This document shows positions 8,122-17,053 of a stretch of DNA of 64,000 bases, piece by piece. Under the pieces are notes generated by a model. That model saw nothing but the letters and a program-made list of their open reading frames with translations. It did no database searches and was not told where the DNA came from. Both the position numbers and the translations under genes were made by a program. The stretch's first letter is position 1; every line of letters begins with the position of its first letter. Location of the stretch: assembly GCF_010993775.1 (NCBI RefSeq), contig NZ_WOTO01000040.1:1-64000 (forward strand). Direction: 5' to 3'. Origin of the DNA: Fodinicola feengrottensis (GTDB taxonomy: Bacteria; Actinomycetota; Actinomycetes; Mycobacteriales; HKI-0501).

Positions 8122-8152
8122 CTCAACCGCTCGCTGGTCCCTGGAGCCAATA

Positions 8153-8962
8153 GTGCCCGAAGGTCACACGATCCACCGGCTCGCCGCCGAACACCGCCGC
8201 CGCTATGGCGGCTCGCCGGTCCAGCTGTCGAGTCCGCAGGGCCGGTTCGCGGCCGGTGCGGCCCGTTGCGATGGCCGGGTGCTGGACCGGACGGAGGCGT
8301 ACGGCAAGCATCTCTTCCATCGCTACGGCGCCGACTGGATCCACATCCACCTGGGTCTTTACGGGACTTTCGCGCTGACCGAGCTGACCAACGGGGACGG
8401 GCCGCCGGAGCCGGTGGGGCAGGTACGCCTGCGGATGGTCGGCGACGGCGCGTATTCCGACCTGCGTGGCCCAGCTGCCTGCACCTTGCTGACCGCCCAG
8501 GAGAAAGCCGCGATCACCGACCGGCTCGGGCCCGATCCACTGCGCAGAGACGCCGACCTGTCTCGCGGTTTCCGGAAGCTGGGCCGCAGCCGGGCGCCGA
8601 TCGCCCAGCTTCTTATGGACCAGAGCGTGCTGGCCGGTGTCGGCAACGTCTACCGCGCCGAGGTGCTCTATCGCGCTGGCATGGACCCGTACCGGCCGGG
8701 CCGCGACCTGTCCGAGGACGAGTGGCTGGAGCTATGGACGGACCTGGTCGCCTTGATGAAGGCGGGCGTAAGGACCGGCCGGATCACCACGTTGCGGCCC
8801 GAAAACAAGACGCGGATCTCCACTCCGCCGCGGCCCGGCGACGGCCGCTATGTCTACCGCCGTACGGGCGAGCCCTGCCGGGTATGCGGCACGCCCGTAC
8901 GCACCGCGGAGCTGGCCACCCGCAACCTCTACTGGTGCCCCACCTGCCAACCCGCGGTCTGA
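8153..8962 (+). CDS. nei2: Fpg/Nei-family DNA glycosylase (Nei2-like)
   Basis: A bifunctional DNA glycosylase/AP lyase of 269 residues, acting in base-excision repair of oxidised pyrimidines. After the initiating GTG the protein starts PEGHTIHRLA, with the catalytic N-terminal Pro and Glu of the family. The helix-two-turn-helix motif is at MDQSVLAGVGNVYRAEVLY, and a C-terminal zinc finger reads CRVCGTPV...LYWCPTCQP (CxxC...CxxC). GTG at 8153 is chosen because the catalytic proline must follow the initiator, and GGAG lies 7 bp upstream. The larger open frame from 7631 is read-through. In Mycobacterium a Nei gene also lies close to tig. The gene is intact. Confidence 0.9.
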   Translation: MPEGHTIHRLAAEHRRRYGGSPVQLSSPQGRFAAGAARCDGRVLDRTEAYGKHLFHRYGADWIHIHLGLYGTFALTELTNGDGPPEPVGQVRLRMVGDGAYSDLRGPAACTLLTAQEKAAITDRLGPDPLRRDADLSRGFRKLGRSRAPIAQLLMDQSVLAGVGNVYRAEVLYRAGMDPYRPGRDLSEDEWLELWTDLVALMKAGVRTGRITTLRPENKTRISTPPRPGDGRYVYRRTGEPCRVCGTPVRTAELATRNLYWCPTCQPAV

Positions 8963-8969
8963 CAGGGCG

Positions 8970-10223
8970 TTAGAAGCCGTCGTTGCAGAACGGCGGGCGC
9001 GGCTCCAGGAAGGCGATGGCGGCCTCCCGGAGGGCGCCGGCGCGGAGTTCGGTGACCCGGCCGGCGGCCGCCAGGGTCGCCAGCGAGGTCCCGCCCAGAT
9101 AGGCGGCGCCCAGCTCGGTGACGGACAGGGCCAGGTCCGCGGGCGCCTGCGTACGCTCGCAGGTCGCCGGCTTGCCCGGCTCCGCGCGCAGCCGCCACCG
9201 GTCGGCGTTCCAGCCGCACAGGGTGTCCGTCACGTCCAGCACCACGTCGACAGCGGCAGAGTACGTACGGGCGGCCAGCGCTCGATCGACGTCGACCAGC
9301 CGGACCCAGATCGAGTCGCTGGTCCGGTCGGCGATCCGCCGGGACTCCACCACCGCGTGCCGGATCGGCAGGTCCAGCGGCGCGTTGTACCACTCGACGC
9401 GGCGCAGCAGGTCCAGCGAGGTGATGAACTCCCAGATCGCCAGCTCGGCCGCACCGGACGTGCCGATCAGCTCCTTGACCTGCAGCAACGAGTCAGGGCC
9501 TACCTGGGTGTCGCTCTCCTTGACCCGATAGAGCGCGTACGCTTCCGGGCGCCCGTCCACGGAGTAGACAGCGGCGCGTACGGGGGTGAAGCCGTTGCGG
9601 TCGTATTCCGGGTCGTGGATCTTGCGCTGCCACCAGGGGTCGGTTCGGTCCAGGAAGCCGGTCCGGGACGGCCGGGCCTGCTCGTACACCGAGACCAGGT
9701 CGGGCAGCGCGGCTTTCGGGCTGAGCTGGCGAACCTGGCCACCGGTCGGGCGCAGGTCCGGGCGGATCGGGATGTCCCGCAGCTGCGCCTCGACGAAGCC
9801 TCGGCGGATCGCCATGCCGTAGCCAAACCGGCCGTAGATCGCCGTCTCCGATGCCCACAGCGCGGCCACTGGTTCTCCGTCAGCCGCGTTGTGCAGCCCG
9901 TGCAGCTGATGCTTCATCATCCGGGTCAGCAGGCCGCGTCGGCGATGCGTCGGTGCGACCCCGACCCAGGTCACCGCGGCCGTCGGGACCACGGCGCCCG
10001 GCACCGTCATCCGCCGGGTGTAGATCCCGGCCGTACCAACGATTTCGTCGCCGTCGGCCAACAGCGTGGTGCGTTCCAGGTCCAGCAGTGTGCGTTCTTC
10101 TTCGACGTCTTCTTCATGCAAGGCCTCGAAAAACATGCTGTTGATGAACTCAACCGCGGTCCGGAACTCGTCTTCCTGGAACGGCCGCAACACGATGCCG
10201 TCGGTCTGCTCAGTGTTCGTCAC
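8970..10223 (-). CDS. eis: Eis-family N-acetyltransferase
   Basis: An intact 417-residue protein with the architecture of Eis: two fused GNAT domains and a C-terminal sterol-carrier-like domain. The first GNAT carries the acetyl-CoA loop VTWVGVAPTHRRRGLLTRMM (V-x-P-x-x-R-R-R-G) and the ALWASETAIYGRFGYG motif. The protein ends in a phenylalanine (PPFCNDGF) whose terminal carboxylate is catalytic in Eis proteins. Mycobacterial Eis acetylates aminoglycosides and other amines; the natural substrate here is unknown. The start codon is within 50 bp of the end of the ATP-binding gene upstream, so they probably form one transcript. Confidence 0.9.
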   Translation of the reverse strand: MTNTEQTDGIVLRPFQEDEFRTAVEFINSMFFEALHEEDVEEERTLLDLERTTLLADGDEIVGTAGIYTRRMTVPGAVVPTAAVTWVGVAPTHRRRGLLTRMMKHQLHGLHNAADGEPVAALWASETAIYGRFGYGMAIRRGFVEAQLRDIPIRPDLRPTGGQVRQLSPKAALPDLVSVYEQARPSRTGFLDRTDPWWQRKIHDPEYDRNGFTPVRAAVYSVDGRPEAYALYRVKESDTQVGPDSLLQVKELIGTSGAAELAIWEFITSLDLLRRVEWYNAPLDLPIRHAVVESRRIADRTSDSIWVRLVDVDRALAARTYSAAVDVVLDVTDTLCGWNADRWRLRAEPGKPATCERTQAPADLALSVTELGAAYLGGTSLATLAAAGRVTELRAGALREAAIAFLEPRPPFCNDGF

Positions 10224-10263
10224 ATCTCGTGTGTAACGGAACCCTCAACTTCTGGCCACTGGA

Positions 10264-10747
10264 TTACACGTCTGACAGCTCGAACCAGACCCGTTTGCCG
10301 GTGGGAGGTCGGTTGGATGCCCCAGCGGTCGGCCACCGCGGCCACGATGGCGAGGCCGCGGCCGGACAGCGCGTCGGCGGCGACGGCCTGCGCGGTGGGC
10401 AAGCCGGACCCGTGGTCGGCGACCTCGACGCGCAGGACGGCGTGGTGGGCTGTCCGGTCGACCGATAGCTGGATGGGGCCGTCGCCATGCACAATGGCGT
10501 TTGTGACAAGCTCGCTGACCAGAAGGGCGGCGGCCTCGACTCGGCGATGGTCGTCCCACTCGGACAGCACTTCGGCGACGAATACGCGCCGCGCGGGCGC
10601 TTTGCGGGGACGCGGCCAAGTCCACTTCCGCTCGGATGCCGCACCTCCTGGCACTTCGTCGTACCCCGTCGCCCTTGACAGCTTTGTGTCGACCCGCCCG
10701 GGGCGCTGGTATTCGGACGGACCGTACCGGTATGAGGGACGCTGCAC
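10264..10747 (-). CDS. ATP-binding protein, anti-sigma-factor-like (HATPase)
   Basis: About 160 residues with a GHKL-type ATPase core as in RsbW/SpoIIAB-like regulators: LLVSELVTNAIVHGDGPIQL (N-box), VADHGSGLP (G1 box, D-x-G-x-G) and LSGRGLAIVAAVADRWG (G2 box). Such proteins in actinobacteria bind and phosphorylate anti-anti-sigma factors or sequester sigma factors in the cytoplasm. GTG at 10747 is the first plausible start. A frameshift near 10300 replaces the natural end; the family-like C-terminus TGKRVWFELSDV stops at 10264. No sigma factor or STAS partner is nearby. Confidence 0.8.
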
Positions 10748-10759
10748 CAGCGCTATCGA

Positions 10760-11283
10760 TTATGGGCGCCGCGTGGCGTTTCGCAGCCGGATGCCGGAAA
10801 ATCCACAGCCAGATTCCACCACCAAGTCCCGTAACGGCCAAAGACTGTGCACGACGCGCAGCTCAATGCCCGCTTCCTCGTGGTGTTTGAGCAGGTCAGT
10901 GACGGGTTCCAGGACGACTGGCCGGATCGTACGAGCGGCCAGCCAATACCAGGTGGGGTTGTCGTGTGGACGAAACGGCGCCGGCTCGAAGCCGTACCGG
11001 TAGAGCACACCGTGCCTTACCCGGTCCAACCAGGACCATTCGATCGCGTGTACGCGGGACGAACCGGCCAGTAATGTCTGGCGGCTGGGCTGGGCGCAGC
11101 GGACTCGGGCCAGAACAGCATTCGCGGGCACTCGCGAGGGAACCAGAAATCGCACTGATGGGCGGAATCCACTGCCCATACGTACGGCTCAGCGAGGTCG
11201 GCCGTTTTCGCCACGTGGGGCCGGAATTCGGGAATATCTGGTTTGTCGGAGAAATGCCAGAGTAGCTGTTGGTCGGAAACCAT
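10760..11283 (-). CDS. DUF6886-like hypothetical protein
   Basis: About 174 residues. The N-terminal part reads LLWHFSDKPDIPEFRPHV, then EPYVWAVDSAHQCDFWFPRE and CPRMLFW, a pattern I associate with the DUF6886 family, whose function is unknown. After a frameshift near 11090 (in GCCCAG/CCGC runs), the second half continues as VHAIEWSWLDRVRHGVLYRY and EPAPFRPHDNPTWYWLAART, ending GIRLRNATRRP. The aromatic, His and Trp-rich composition is typical of that family. It sits 12 bp upstream of the anti-sigma-like gene in the same direction and could be co-transcribed with it. The family name comes from memory of the motif, not from a search. Confidence 0.6.
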
Positions 11284-11328
11284 GCCATTTGTCTATAGCG
11301 TCGGGTCGCTGGTGCGCGACAGCGAAAA

Positions 11329-11405
11329 GACAGGGATCTGACAGTGGGTGGCGATAGGTTCGTGTTTTGGAGGCACTGACCACCGATCTGTCAAATCCCC
11401 CTGTC
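11329..11405 (+). promoter_or_regulatory. Inverted repeat in the 5' region of the 11420 gene
   Basis: GACAGGGATCTGACAG (11329-11344) is nearly the reverse complement of CTGTCAAATCCCCCTGTC (11388-11405). The right arm ends 15 bp before the start codon and just before the AAGGA ribosome site, so folding would place a stem next to the RBS. Confidence 0.4.
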
Positions 11406-11419
11406 GCAAGGACTTTGCC

Positions 11420-11812
11420 ATGACCATGCCGCTGGAGACCCTGTGGGGCCGGTTGAACGGCGCCGTCGGCGACCTGTCCCGCATCGATCCGCGTCGCTGG
11501 CGCGGATTCGCGCACGTGGAGACCGCGTTCTCGCCGCGCGGCCACCTCAGCATCGGGCGCCGTGAGGTGGCCGGCGAAAAGGACATCGTGTTCTACATCG
11601 AGCTGCAGCGCGGCCCGCGCGGCTGGAACCTGAGCGCCGACCTCAGCCGCGGCGACGGCCACGTACTAGCCGAAACCGCCTGGCACCTGCCCGGCACCGG
11701 ATCCGCCGTGATCGACGGCGACGCGCCGGACGCGGAGCCGATGCTGGCACTGTCCACCGGCGGCGGTTTCGGCGCACCCGGCTCGTTCACCTTCGCCGAC
11801 GAAGACCTCTGA
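11420..11812 (+). CDS. Hypothetical protein
   Basis: A 130-residue soluble protein with no family I can name. It starts MTMPLETLWGRLNGAVGDLS and contains a regular pattern of hydrophobic beta-strand-like segments (FAHVETAFSPRGHLSI, KDIVFYIELQRGPRGWNL), ending in an acidic FADEDL. There is no signal peptide, membrane segment or cysteine. The ATG is preceded by AAGGA at a good distance and the reading frame is intact with typical high-GC third positions, so the gene is credible. A terminator follows 33 bp after the stop. Confidence 0.65.
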   Translation: MTMPLETLWGRLNGAVGDLSRIDPRRWRGFAHVETAFSPRGHLSIGRREVAGEKDIVFYIELQRGPRGWNLSADLSRGDGHVLAETAWHLPGTGSAVIDGDAPDAEPMLALSTGGGFGAPGSFTFADEDL

Positions 11813-11845
11813 CGCGGCCGGACCCGGCCGCTCCAGCCGATAGAG

Positions 11846-11880
11846 AAGGCTCCTGCCACCAGCAGGAGCCTTCATCGTTT
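11846..11880 (+). terminator. Terminator after the 11420 gene
   Basis: AAGGCTCCTGC / GCAGGAGCCTT forms a perfect 11-bp stem with loop CACCA, followed by CATCGTTTTG. Confidence 0.85.
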
Positions 11881-11978
11881 TGTCCGGTTTGGTGGTGGGA
11901 TGGGTGAGGCCGTGGGTGGGGGTCCACTGCGGAGGCGATCGTCGCCCAGGCCACACGCAACTAGTCAGCCACCACACA

Positions 11979-12073
11979 GGGGGTCCGGGGGCTTGCCCCC
12001 GGCGTGGGGGTCTGGGGGCCGTGCCCCCGGGGCGATAACGGAGGATCCTCGCTCGCGTTTTCCGCGAGCAAGG
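11979..12073. repeat. Cluster of GC-rich hairpins between genes and tRNA-Pro
   Basis: Two adjacent similar units, GGGGGCTTGCCCCC and GGGGGCCGTGCCCCC, each form a hairpin, and each is preceded by a GGGGGTC(T/C)(G)GGGG run. They are followed by CCTCGCTCGCG / CGCGAGCAAGG around TTTTC, which may end transcription of the minus-strand tRNA-Pro. The 11881-12090 interval holds no gene. Confidence 0.6.
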
Positions 12074-12090
12074 ACCACCCAGATCCGGAG

Positions 12091-12164
12091 TCGGGGTGGC
12101 GGGATTTGAACCCACGGCCCCTCGCTCCCAAAGCGAGTGCGCTACCAAACTGCGCCACACCCCG
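12091..12164 (-). tRNA. tRNA-Pro (anticodon UGG)
   Basis: On the minus strand the acceptor stem CGGGGTG pairs with CACCCCG plus discriminator A. The anticodon arm is CTCGCTTTGGGAGCGAG with the UGG anticodon, and the T arm contains GGGTTCAAATCCC. CCA is not encoded. Confidence 0.95.
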
Positions 12165-12262
12165 GTCCGCACCAGTCTAGAGGGCGGAGTTCGCTCGTAC
12201 GCACGGCGGCCGGTGCGGATGCCGGAATGGCCGGCCAGGTACCATCTCAGAGGTGGTTACGC

Positions 12263-12333
12263 GCGGGCGTAGCTCAATGGTAGAGCCCTAGCCTTCCAAG
12301 CTAGCCATGCGGGTTCGATTCCCGTCGCCCGCT
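12263..12333 (+). tRNA. tRNA-Gly (anticodon UCC)
   Basis: The acceptor stem GCGGGCG pairs with CGCCCGC. The D arm is AGCTCAATGGTAGAGC, the anticodon arm CTAGCCTTCCAAGCTAG has anticodon UCC, and the T arm GGGTTCGATTCCC follows. Bases 12334-12336 encode CCA. Confidence 0.95.
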
Positions 12334-12394
12334 CCAGCCGCGGCATGGTGTGAATTCCCTTGCCGTGCCGGTGCTGATCGCCTACACCAGACGG

Positions 12395-12897
12395 GTGCAC
12401 CTCATCGACCTTCCTGACCTGGAGCGCGCGGAGTTGAGCCCCGCTGCCACGTCCGACACCGCCGAGATCCTGGTCCTGCAGCGCTGCTGCTGGATGCAAG
12501 AGGCTCTGCTCAACGACACCTTGGACATTCCGGCGTTGCACGAGACGCTCGAAGACGTACGTGACTGGGTGCGCACCTGGTCGTGGTGTGGACGGTGCGG
12601 CTGGAAAGTCGGCTGATCGCCGCGGTCCGGGCACGTACGGTCGGTGACACCTGGGAGATCGGGCGCCTGATGGTCGCTCCGGATCTGGCCGGCCGGGGGC
12701 TCGGCCGCTGGCTGCTGACCTACGCGGAGGAGCAGGCACCGGTCTGGGCGACGACTTTCGAGTTGTTCACCGGAAAACGCAGCACCCGCAACATCACCAT
12801 GTACGAACGCGCCGGCTACCGGATCACCGAAGACGCCGCCGTACCGGCCGGCCACATCCAGGTCGCGGTGCAACTTGTCAAAACGCGCAGGTCCTAG
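12395..12897 (+). CDS. GNAT family N-acetyltransferase
   Basis: About 167 residues after joining two frames. The N-terminal part has EILVLQRCCWMQEALLNDTL, and the second part has the acetyl-CoA site GRLMVAPDLAGRGLGRWLLT and the ELFTGKRSTRNITMYERAGY motif, typical of small cytoplasmic GNAT enzymes of unknown substrate. A frameshift near 12583 in a TGGTCGTGGTGTGG stretch breaks the frame between DWVRTWS and VVWTVRLESRLIAA. GTG at 12395 (VHLIDLPDLERAEL) fits homologue starts better than the GTG at 12350, which would begin almost at the tRNA-Gly end. The gene follows tRNA-Gly by 60 bp. Confidence 0.75.
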
Positions 12898-12933
12898 TGT
12901 CCTGCGCCCGAGGGACGGCGGTTCCGGCGCCAA

Positions 12934-13507
12934 CTAACGGTCCCTCCGCAGTCTTCGGACCGTTACATGTCCAGCGAACAGGGCGAATGCCACTACCAGC
13001 GGGGTGGTCGCGGGCAGCGCCGCGGCGAGGACGACGGCGATGCCGACCACCGCGCTCAGAGCGGCCGTGGCGGCGGCTGAGCCGGCGCGGGCGTACGGAC
13101 GCGCGCAACGCGGCCCACCAGCCCCGGGCCTGCGTACGGCCCACTTGGACGACCGTGAGCGCCGCGACTCCGATCGCGTAGGTGGCGACGAGCACCGTGA
13201 TGAGGACCAGCGCGGTGCCGCCGGGAACGTGGCCGGCCAGCAGGGCGCGTACGTCCGCGACCAGGATCGCGGTGACGACGGCTGCCCAGGTCTGGGCGCC
13301 CAGGCCTGGCAGCAGGGCGCCGACGAACCAGCGGCCGGCCAGCCGAGCCGGTGGCAGGTCGCCGTGCTCGCACCAGTGATGCACCGCCGCCGAGCCGGCC
13401 GCGAGGGCCGCCCCGGCGGTCAGCACCGGCAGCGAGAGCGCCAGCACCGCGAAGCCGATGATCGCGAGGTCGGTGCCGGCGCGTACGACCTCCTTCCAGC
13501 CGGTCAT
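12934..13507 (-). CDS. YesL/DUF624-like membrane protein of the sugar ABC operon
   Basis: About 190 residues with five or six hydrophobic segments, for example LAIIGFAVLALSLPVLTAGA, LVLITVLVATYAIGVAALTV and, after a frameshift near 13090, LSAVVGIAVVLAAALPATTP. The ATG overlaps the TGA of the preceding permease by 4 bp, so it is the last gene of the sugar ABC operon. YesL-type DUF624 proteins often lie next to family 1 sugar-binding-protein operons in Gram-positive bacteria, and position plus topology is the reason for this call; the sequence match itself is weak. The natural stop is the TAG at 12934. Role unknown. Confidence 0.5.
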
Positions 13508-14337
13508 CCGGTCAACCCGCTCGTATTGATTCCTTCGACCAGGAATCGTTGGAAGGCAAGGAAAAACAGGAAGACCGGCAGCAGTGACAGGGCGGCCATC
13601 GCGAACATCGGGCCGATCTGGTTCTGCCCGGATGAGTCCAGAAAGGTCCGCAGCGCCACCGGGATCGTGTAGGTCGTGGGGTCGTTCAGATACACCAGTT
13701 GGGTGAAGAAATCGTTCCAGGTCCAGATAAAGGAAAAGATCGCCGTGGTCACCAGTGCCGGCCGGCTGAGCGGCAGGATGACGTGCCGGAAGACGCCGTA
13801 CGGGCCGCAGCCGTCGATTTTCGCCGCGTCGTCCAGCTCGGCCGGGATGCCACGGATGAACTGCACCATCAGGAAGACGAAAAACGCCTCGGTGGCCAGC
13901 AGTTTCGGGATGATCAAAGGCAACGGTGTGTTAATCCAGCCGAAGTTCCGGAACAGCACGTATTGCGGCACGATCAGCACGTGCTGTGGCAGCAGCAGAG
14001 TGCCGATCATCACCGCGAACCACACCTTGCGCAGCGGGAACCGCAGCCGGCCCAGTGCGTACGCGGTCACCAGGCAGGAGACCATGTTCGCGACCACCAC
14101 GGCGGCCGCGATCAGCGTACTGTTCACGAAAAACCGGCCGAAGGTGATGCCGGGCAGGGCGTTCCAGCCGTCGGCGAAGTTCGCCCACGTGAGGTGTTGT
14201 GGCCACAGAGAAAGGTTGCTGACCACCTCCTGTGGGGATTTCAGCGCGGTGCCGAGCATCCACAGCAGGGGATAGAGCACCACCGCGAGCAATACCAGCA
14301 ATGCCAGCAAACCGGCCCACCGCCGGGCGCCGGCCAT
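13504..14337 (-). CDS. Carbohydrate ABC transporter permease, MalG type
   Basis: An intact 277-residue inner-membrane permease with six predicted membrane segments, the first at LLALLVLLAVVLYPLLWML. The EAA loop that contacts the ATPase reads IPAELDDAAKIDGCGPYGVF with the R-HVILPLSRPALV continuation. The C-terminal FLFFLAFQRFLVEGINTSGLTG is the usual MalG-type ending. It pairs with the MalF-type permease whose stop overlaps its start (TGATG), and works with the lipoprotein encoded upstream. No ATPase is encoded here, so a shared MsiK-like ATPase elsewhere is likely, as is common in actinobacteria. Confidence 0.92.
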   Translation of the reverse strand: MAGARRWAGLLALLVLLAVVLYPLLWMLGTALKSPQEVVSNLSLWPQHLTWANFADGWNALPGITFGRFFVNSTLIAAAVVVANMVSCLVTAYALGRLRFPLRKVWFAVMIGTLLLPQHVLIVPQYVLFRNFGWINTPLPLIIPKLLATEAFFVFLMVQFIRGIPAELDDAAKIDGCGPYGVFRHVILPLSRPALVTTAIFSFIWTWNDFFTQLVYLNDPTTYTIPVALRTFLDSSGQNQIGPMFAMAALSLLPVFLFFLAFQRFLVEGINTSGLTG

Positions 14338-15287
14338 CAGCGCTCACCGGCGTCGCTGTAGTGCACCCACATCCGGCCGGTGCCGAACAGGACCGCGGTG
14401 AGCAGCCCGACGGCGAGTACGAAGACCCAGGCCATCGCCGCCGCGTAGCCCATCTTGAAGTCGCCGAATCCGCGCAGGTAAAGGTAAAGGGTGTAGAGCA
14501 TGGTGGAGTCGGTCGGGCCGCCGGTGCCGTTGCTGATCACGAAGGCGGCGGTGAAGCCCTGGAAGCCGTGGATGGTTTCCAGGACGAGGTTGAAGAAGAT
14601 CACCGGGGACAGGATCGGCAGCGTGATGCTGAGCAGCTGGCGGAACCGGCCGGCGCCATCCACCCGCGCCGCCTCGTAAAGCTCGGCCGGGATTTGTTTG
14701 AGCCCGGCGAGGAATATCACCATCGGCGCGCCGAACTGCCAGACCGCGAGCAGCACCAGGGTGCCCAGCGCGGTGTTCGGGTCGTTCACCCACGGCTCGC
14801 CGGGAATGCCGAAAATCCGCAGCAGGCCGTTGAAAGCACCGTTCCCGCCGAACATCGCCTGCCAGACGATCGCCAGCGCCACGCTGCCGCCCAGCAGTGA
14901 CGGAAGGTAGAACAGTGCTCTGAACAGCCCAGTGCCGCGGCGTTTTCGGTTCAACAGCAACGCCACCGCGAGAGCGGCGGCCAGTTTCAGCGGCACCGAC
15001 GTGACCGCGAAGACGATCGTCACCCGGACGGCATGCCAGAACTGTGGGTCGCTGGTGAACATTCGCTGGTAGTTGGCCAGGCCTATCCATTGCGGGCTGC
15101 TCAGCAGGTCGAAGTCGGTGAAGCTCAGATAAAGCGAGTAGAGCATCGGAATGGCCGTTATGCCGAGCAAACCCAGCAGCCATGGGGACAGGAAGACATA
15201 TCCAGCCACGGTTTCCCGGCCGGTTGGTTTCCGGCGAATCGCGGGCCGGCCCGACCCTGATCGGGCTGCCGGGGTGGCGACCGTCAT
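14337..15287 (-). CDS. Carbohydrate ABC transporter permease, MalF type
   Basis: A 316-residue permease. A cytoplasmic Arg/Ser-rich head of about 25 residues precedes six membrane segments (YVFLSPWLLGLLGITAIPML first). The conserved NYQRMF segment and the EAA loop IPAELYEAARVDGAGRFRQL are present. ATG at 15287 fits the homologues (MTVATPAARSG...); a longer open frame upstream is the shadow of the binding protein gene. It follows the lipoprotein gene with 2 bp between stop and start and overlaps the next permease by one base, so the three form one transcript. The substrate is a sugar or oligosaccharide that cannot be specified. Confidence 0.92.
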   Translation of the reverse strand: MTVATPAARSGSGRPAIRRKPTGRETVAGYVFLSPWLLGLLGITAIPMLYSLYLSFTDFDLLSSPQWIGLANYQRMFTSDPQFWHAVRVTIVFAVTSVPLKLAAALAVALLLNRKRRGTGLFRALFYLPSLLGGSVALAIVWQAMFGGNGAFNGLLRIFGIPGEPWVNDPNTALGTLVLLAVWQFGAPMVIFLAGLKQIPAELYEAARVDGAGRFRQLLSITLPILSPVIFFNLVLETIHGFQGFTAAFVISNGTGGPTDSTMLYTLYLYLRGFGDFKMGYAAAMAWVFVLAVGLLTAVLFGTGRMWVHYSDAGER

Positions 15288-15289
15288 GG

Positions 15290-16595
15290 TCAGCCGCCGC
15301 TCAGTGCGGCCGAGGCCTGCGCGATGAACTGATTCGCCGCCTGGGCCGGGGTCGCCTTGCCGAACTGGACGTTTTCCGCTTCCTGCAACAGGACTTTGCG
15401 CACTTGTACGTGTCCTTTGGGCGGCGTTGGCGGAGTCGCGCCGAAGGTGGCGGACAGCTCGGTCTCGTACGTCACCGACGCCTTCATCGCCGGTGTCAGC
15501 AGCGGGGTCACCACCTGCCGTACGGTCAGATTGGGCGCCAGCCCGCGCTCGGCGCCGAGGATCTTGCCGGCGTCGGTGTCGTTGACCAGAAAGTTGAGTA
15601 CGTCCAGGGCCTGCGGCTGGAATTTCGATCCAGTGTAGACCGACCAGTACATCGAGGAGCGCGCCCAAGCGGCGTTCGGCGGGCCGGGATACGGCACCAG
15701 GGCGAGGTCGTGGTCGGTGGACTTGCTGGCTTCTTCCAGTTGGTTGGAATACTGGAACGAGGTCGCGCCCTGTTTGGTGGCCAGCAGGGACTTGCTGAGG
15801 TCGCCGGCGTTCGCGACGTGCGTGAGGTCGGCCGGCGGAGTGGCGTTTTTCTTCCGTGCAGTGGCCCAGAACTGAAACCATTCGGTGAGATCGGCGGCAG
15901 TGTAGCCGACCTTGGCACCGTCGTACGCCTGCTGGCCGCGCTGTCGCAGCCACACCTGCAGGGCCTGGAAAACCGCGCTCGGGTCCTGTGTCCCGAAGAT
16001 TTTCCCACCGCTCTTGGCGGTCAGCTCGGCACCCCAGGTGACCAGGTCATTCCAGCTGATGCCCGCTTTCAGGTCAGGCATACCGAACTGGTGCGCGATC
16101 GTCCGATCCCAGGCCAGCGCCGGGGTGTTTTCCGCGGCCGGCAACGCTGGCAGTTTTCCGTCCACCCGGCCGGCTTGACGCAGGCCGGGGGAGAACTTGT
16201 CCATCTTGATCCGGCTGCCGACAAAGGAATCCAGCGCCAGCGTGACGTGCCGGCTGGCGTACTGGGCCAGCCCGTCCTCGTCGATCTGGAAGATGTCCGG
16301 CGCGGTGTTTCCGGCCGCCATGGTGGAAAGTTTGTCGTAATAGCCGCTGTACGCCTGCCACTGTCGTTTGAAGGTGACCTTGGGGTTTTCTTCGTGTAGA
16401 GATCCAGCACTTTGGTGAGGGTGAGGGTGGCCCGGGCCGCGCCGCCCCACCAGGAGAAGGTCAGGGTGGCGGTCCCGTCACCGGCGCCAGCGTCACAGCC
16501 GGCGAGCGCAGCAGGCAACAAGAGGCCGCCGCCGATGGTGGTGGCACCGGCGAGCAGGGATCGGCGGGACAGGCCGGGTTGGTGGGCGTGGACAT
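15290..16595 (-). CDS. Sugar ABC transporter binding lipoprotein (Tat-type signal)
   Basis: About 430 residues. The N-terminus has a twin-arginine motif and lipobox, SRRSLLAGATTIGGG ... LAGC, so it is exported by Tat and anchored to the outer membrane face by a lipid. The mature part is a family 1 solute-binding protein: LTFSWWGG at the start, GNTAPDIFQIDEDGLAQYAS, PALAWDRTIAHQFGMPDL and EWFQFWATARKKN. ATG at 16595 has GGAG 8 bp upstream, but to join it to SRRS needs one indel near 16580. A second frameshift lies near 16390 in a GGGGTTTTC run (TKK-NPKVTFKRQW). First gene of the operon; its promoter carries a LacI-type operator. Confidence 0.85.
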
Positions 16596-17053
16596 GAGCA
16601 CACTCCTTCGGCTGGCCGGCGCTGTCAACCGGTGTCACGGTCCGGCGGCACTGCCCGGCGCCGGCGTACGGCTGAACCGGATGGGGAGCGGATTTCCTCC
16701 GCGATGCGGCAAATCTTCGTCGACGGTGGCTGGCGTCACTTTTGCTTTCATTAGTGCAAGGGATCGCGGGTATGTCAACGTTGGCACCGGTCTCGGCCCA
16801 ATCCGGCCACCTGTGCGTATGGCTTTGTTCGGGGTGCCGAACAAGGCCGGACTTTAAGACAGTATTGACGCAAGTACGCCAGAACTACGTCAGTAATCCC
16901 GGCATTAAGGTGACGCCCCCTGCCTCTTAGGACACTTCGCCGGCGGCCCGGTTGAAGTGATCAAGCGGAGCCGGGATTCTTCAGCGGTCCGTACCGGGGC
17001 GGACCGCGGAAATCACACCCGGATTCCATTTCCACGCACTGGGGAGGCGTGAA
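16596..17053. other. Intergenic region between the sugar operon and the secreted protein gene
   Basis: These 458 bp hold the divergent promoters of the two genes. The recognisable sites are the sigma-A-type promoter and LacI-type operator at 16750-16786 on the minus strand. Short open frames here (for example 16635-16844 minus) lack family resemblance and I take them as chance. Confidence 0.6.
16750..16786 (-). promoter_or_regulatory. Sigma-A-type promoter with LacI-family operator of the sugar operon
   Basis: On the minus strand TTGACA (16778-16773) and ACTAAT (16755-16750) are 17 bp apart, an excellent vegetative promoter spacing. The 14-bp TGTCAACGTTGGCA (16773-16786) overlaps the -35 hexamer and matches the LacI/GalR-family operator pattern TGNNANCGNTNNCA, with a perfect CAACGTTG core. 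No LacI gene is in the window. Confidence 0.65.

Noticed and set aside
8850-11003. A 717-codon plus-strand frame across eis and its neighbours
   Set aside because: It is the complement of eis, the anti-sigma-like gene and DUF6886, with biased composition only.
11961-12158. Minus-strand frame over tRNA-Pro
   Set aside because: It lies over a convincing tRNA gene.
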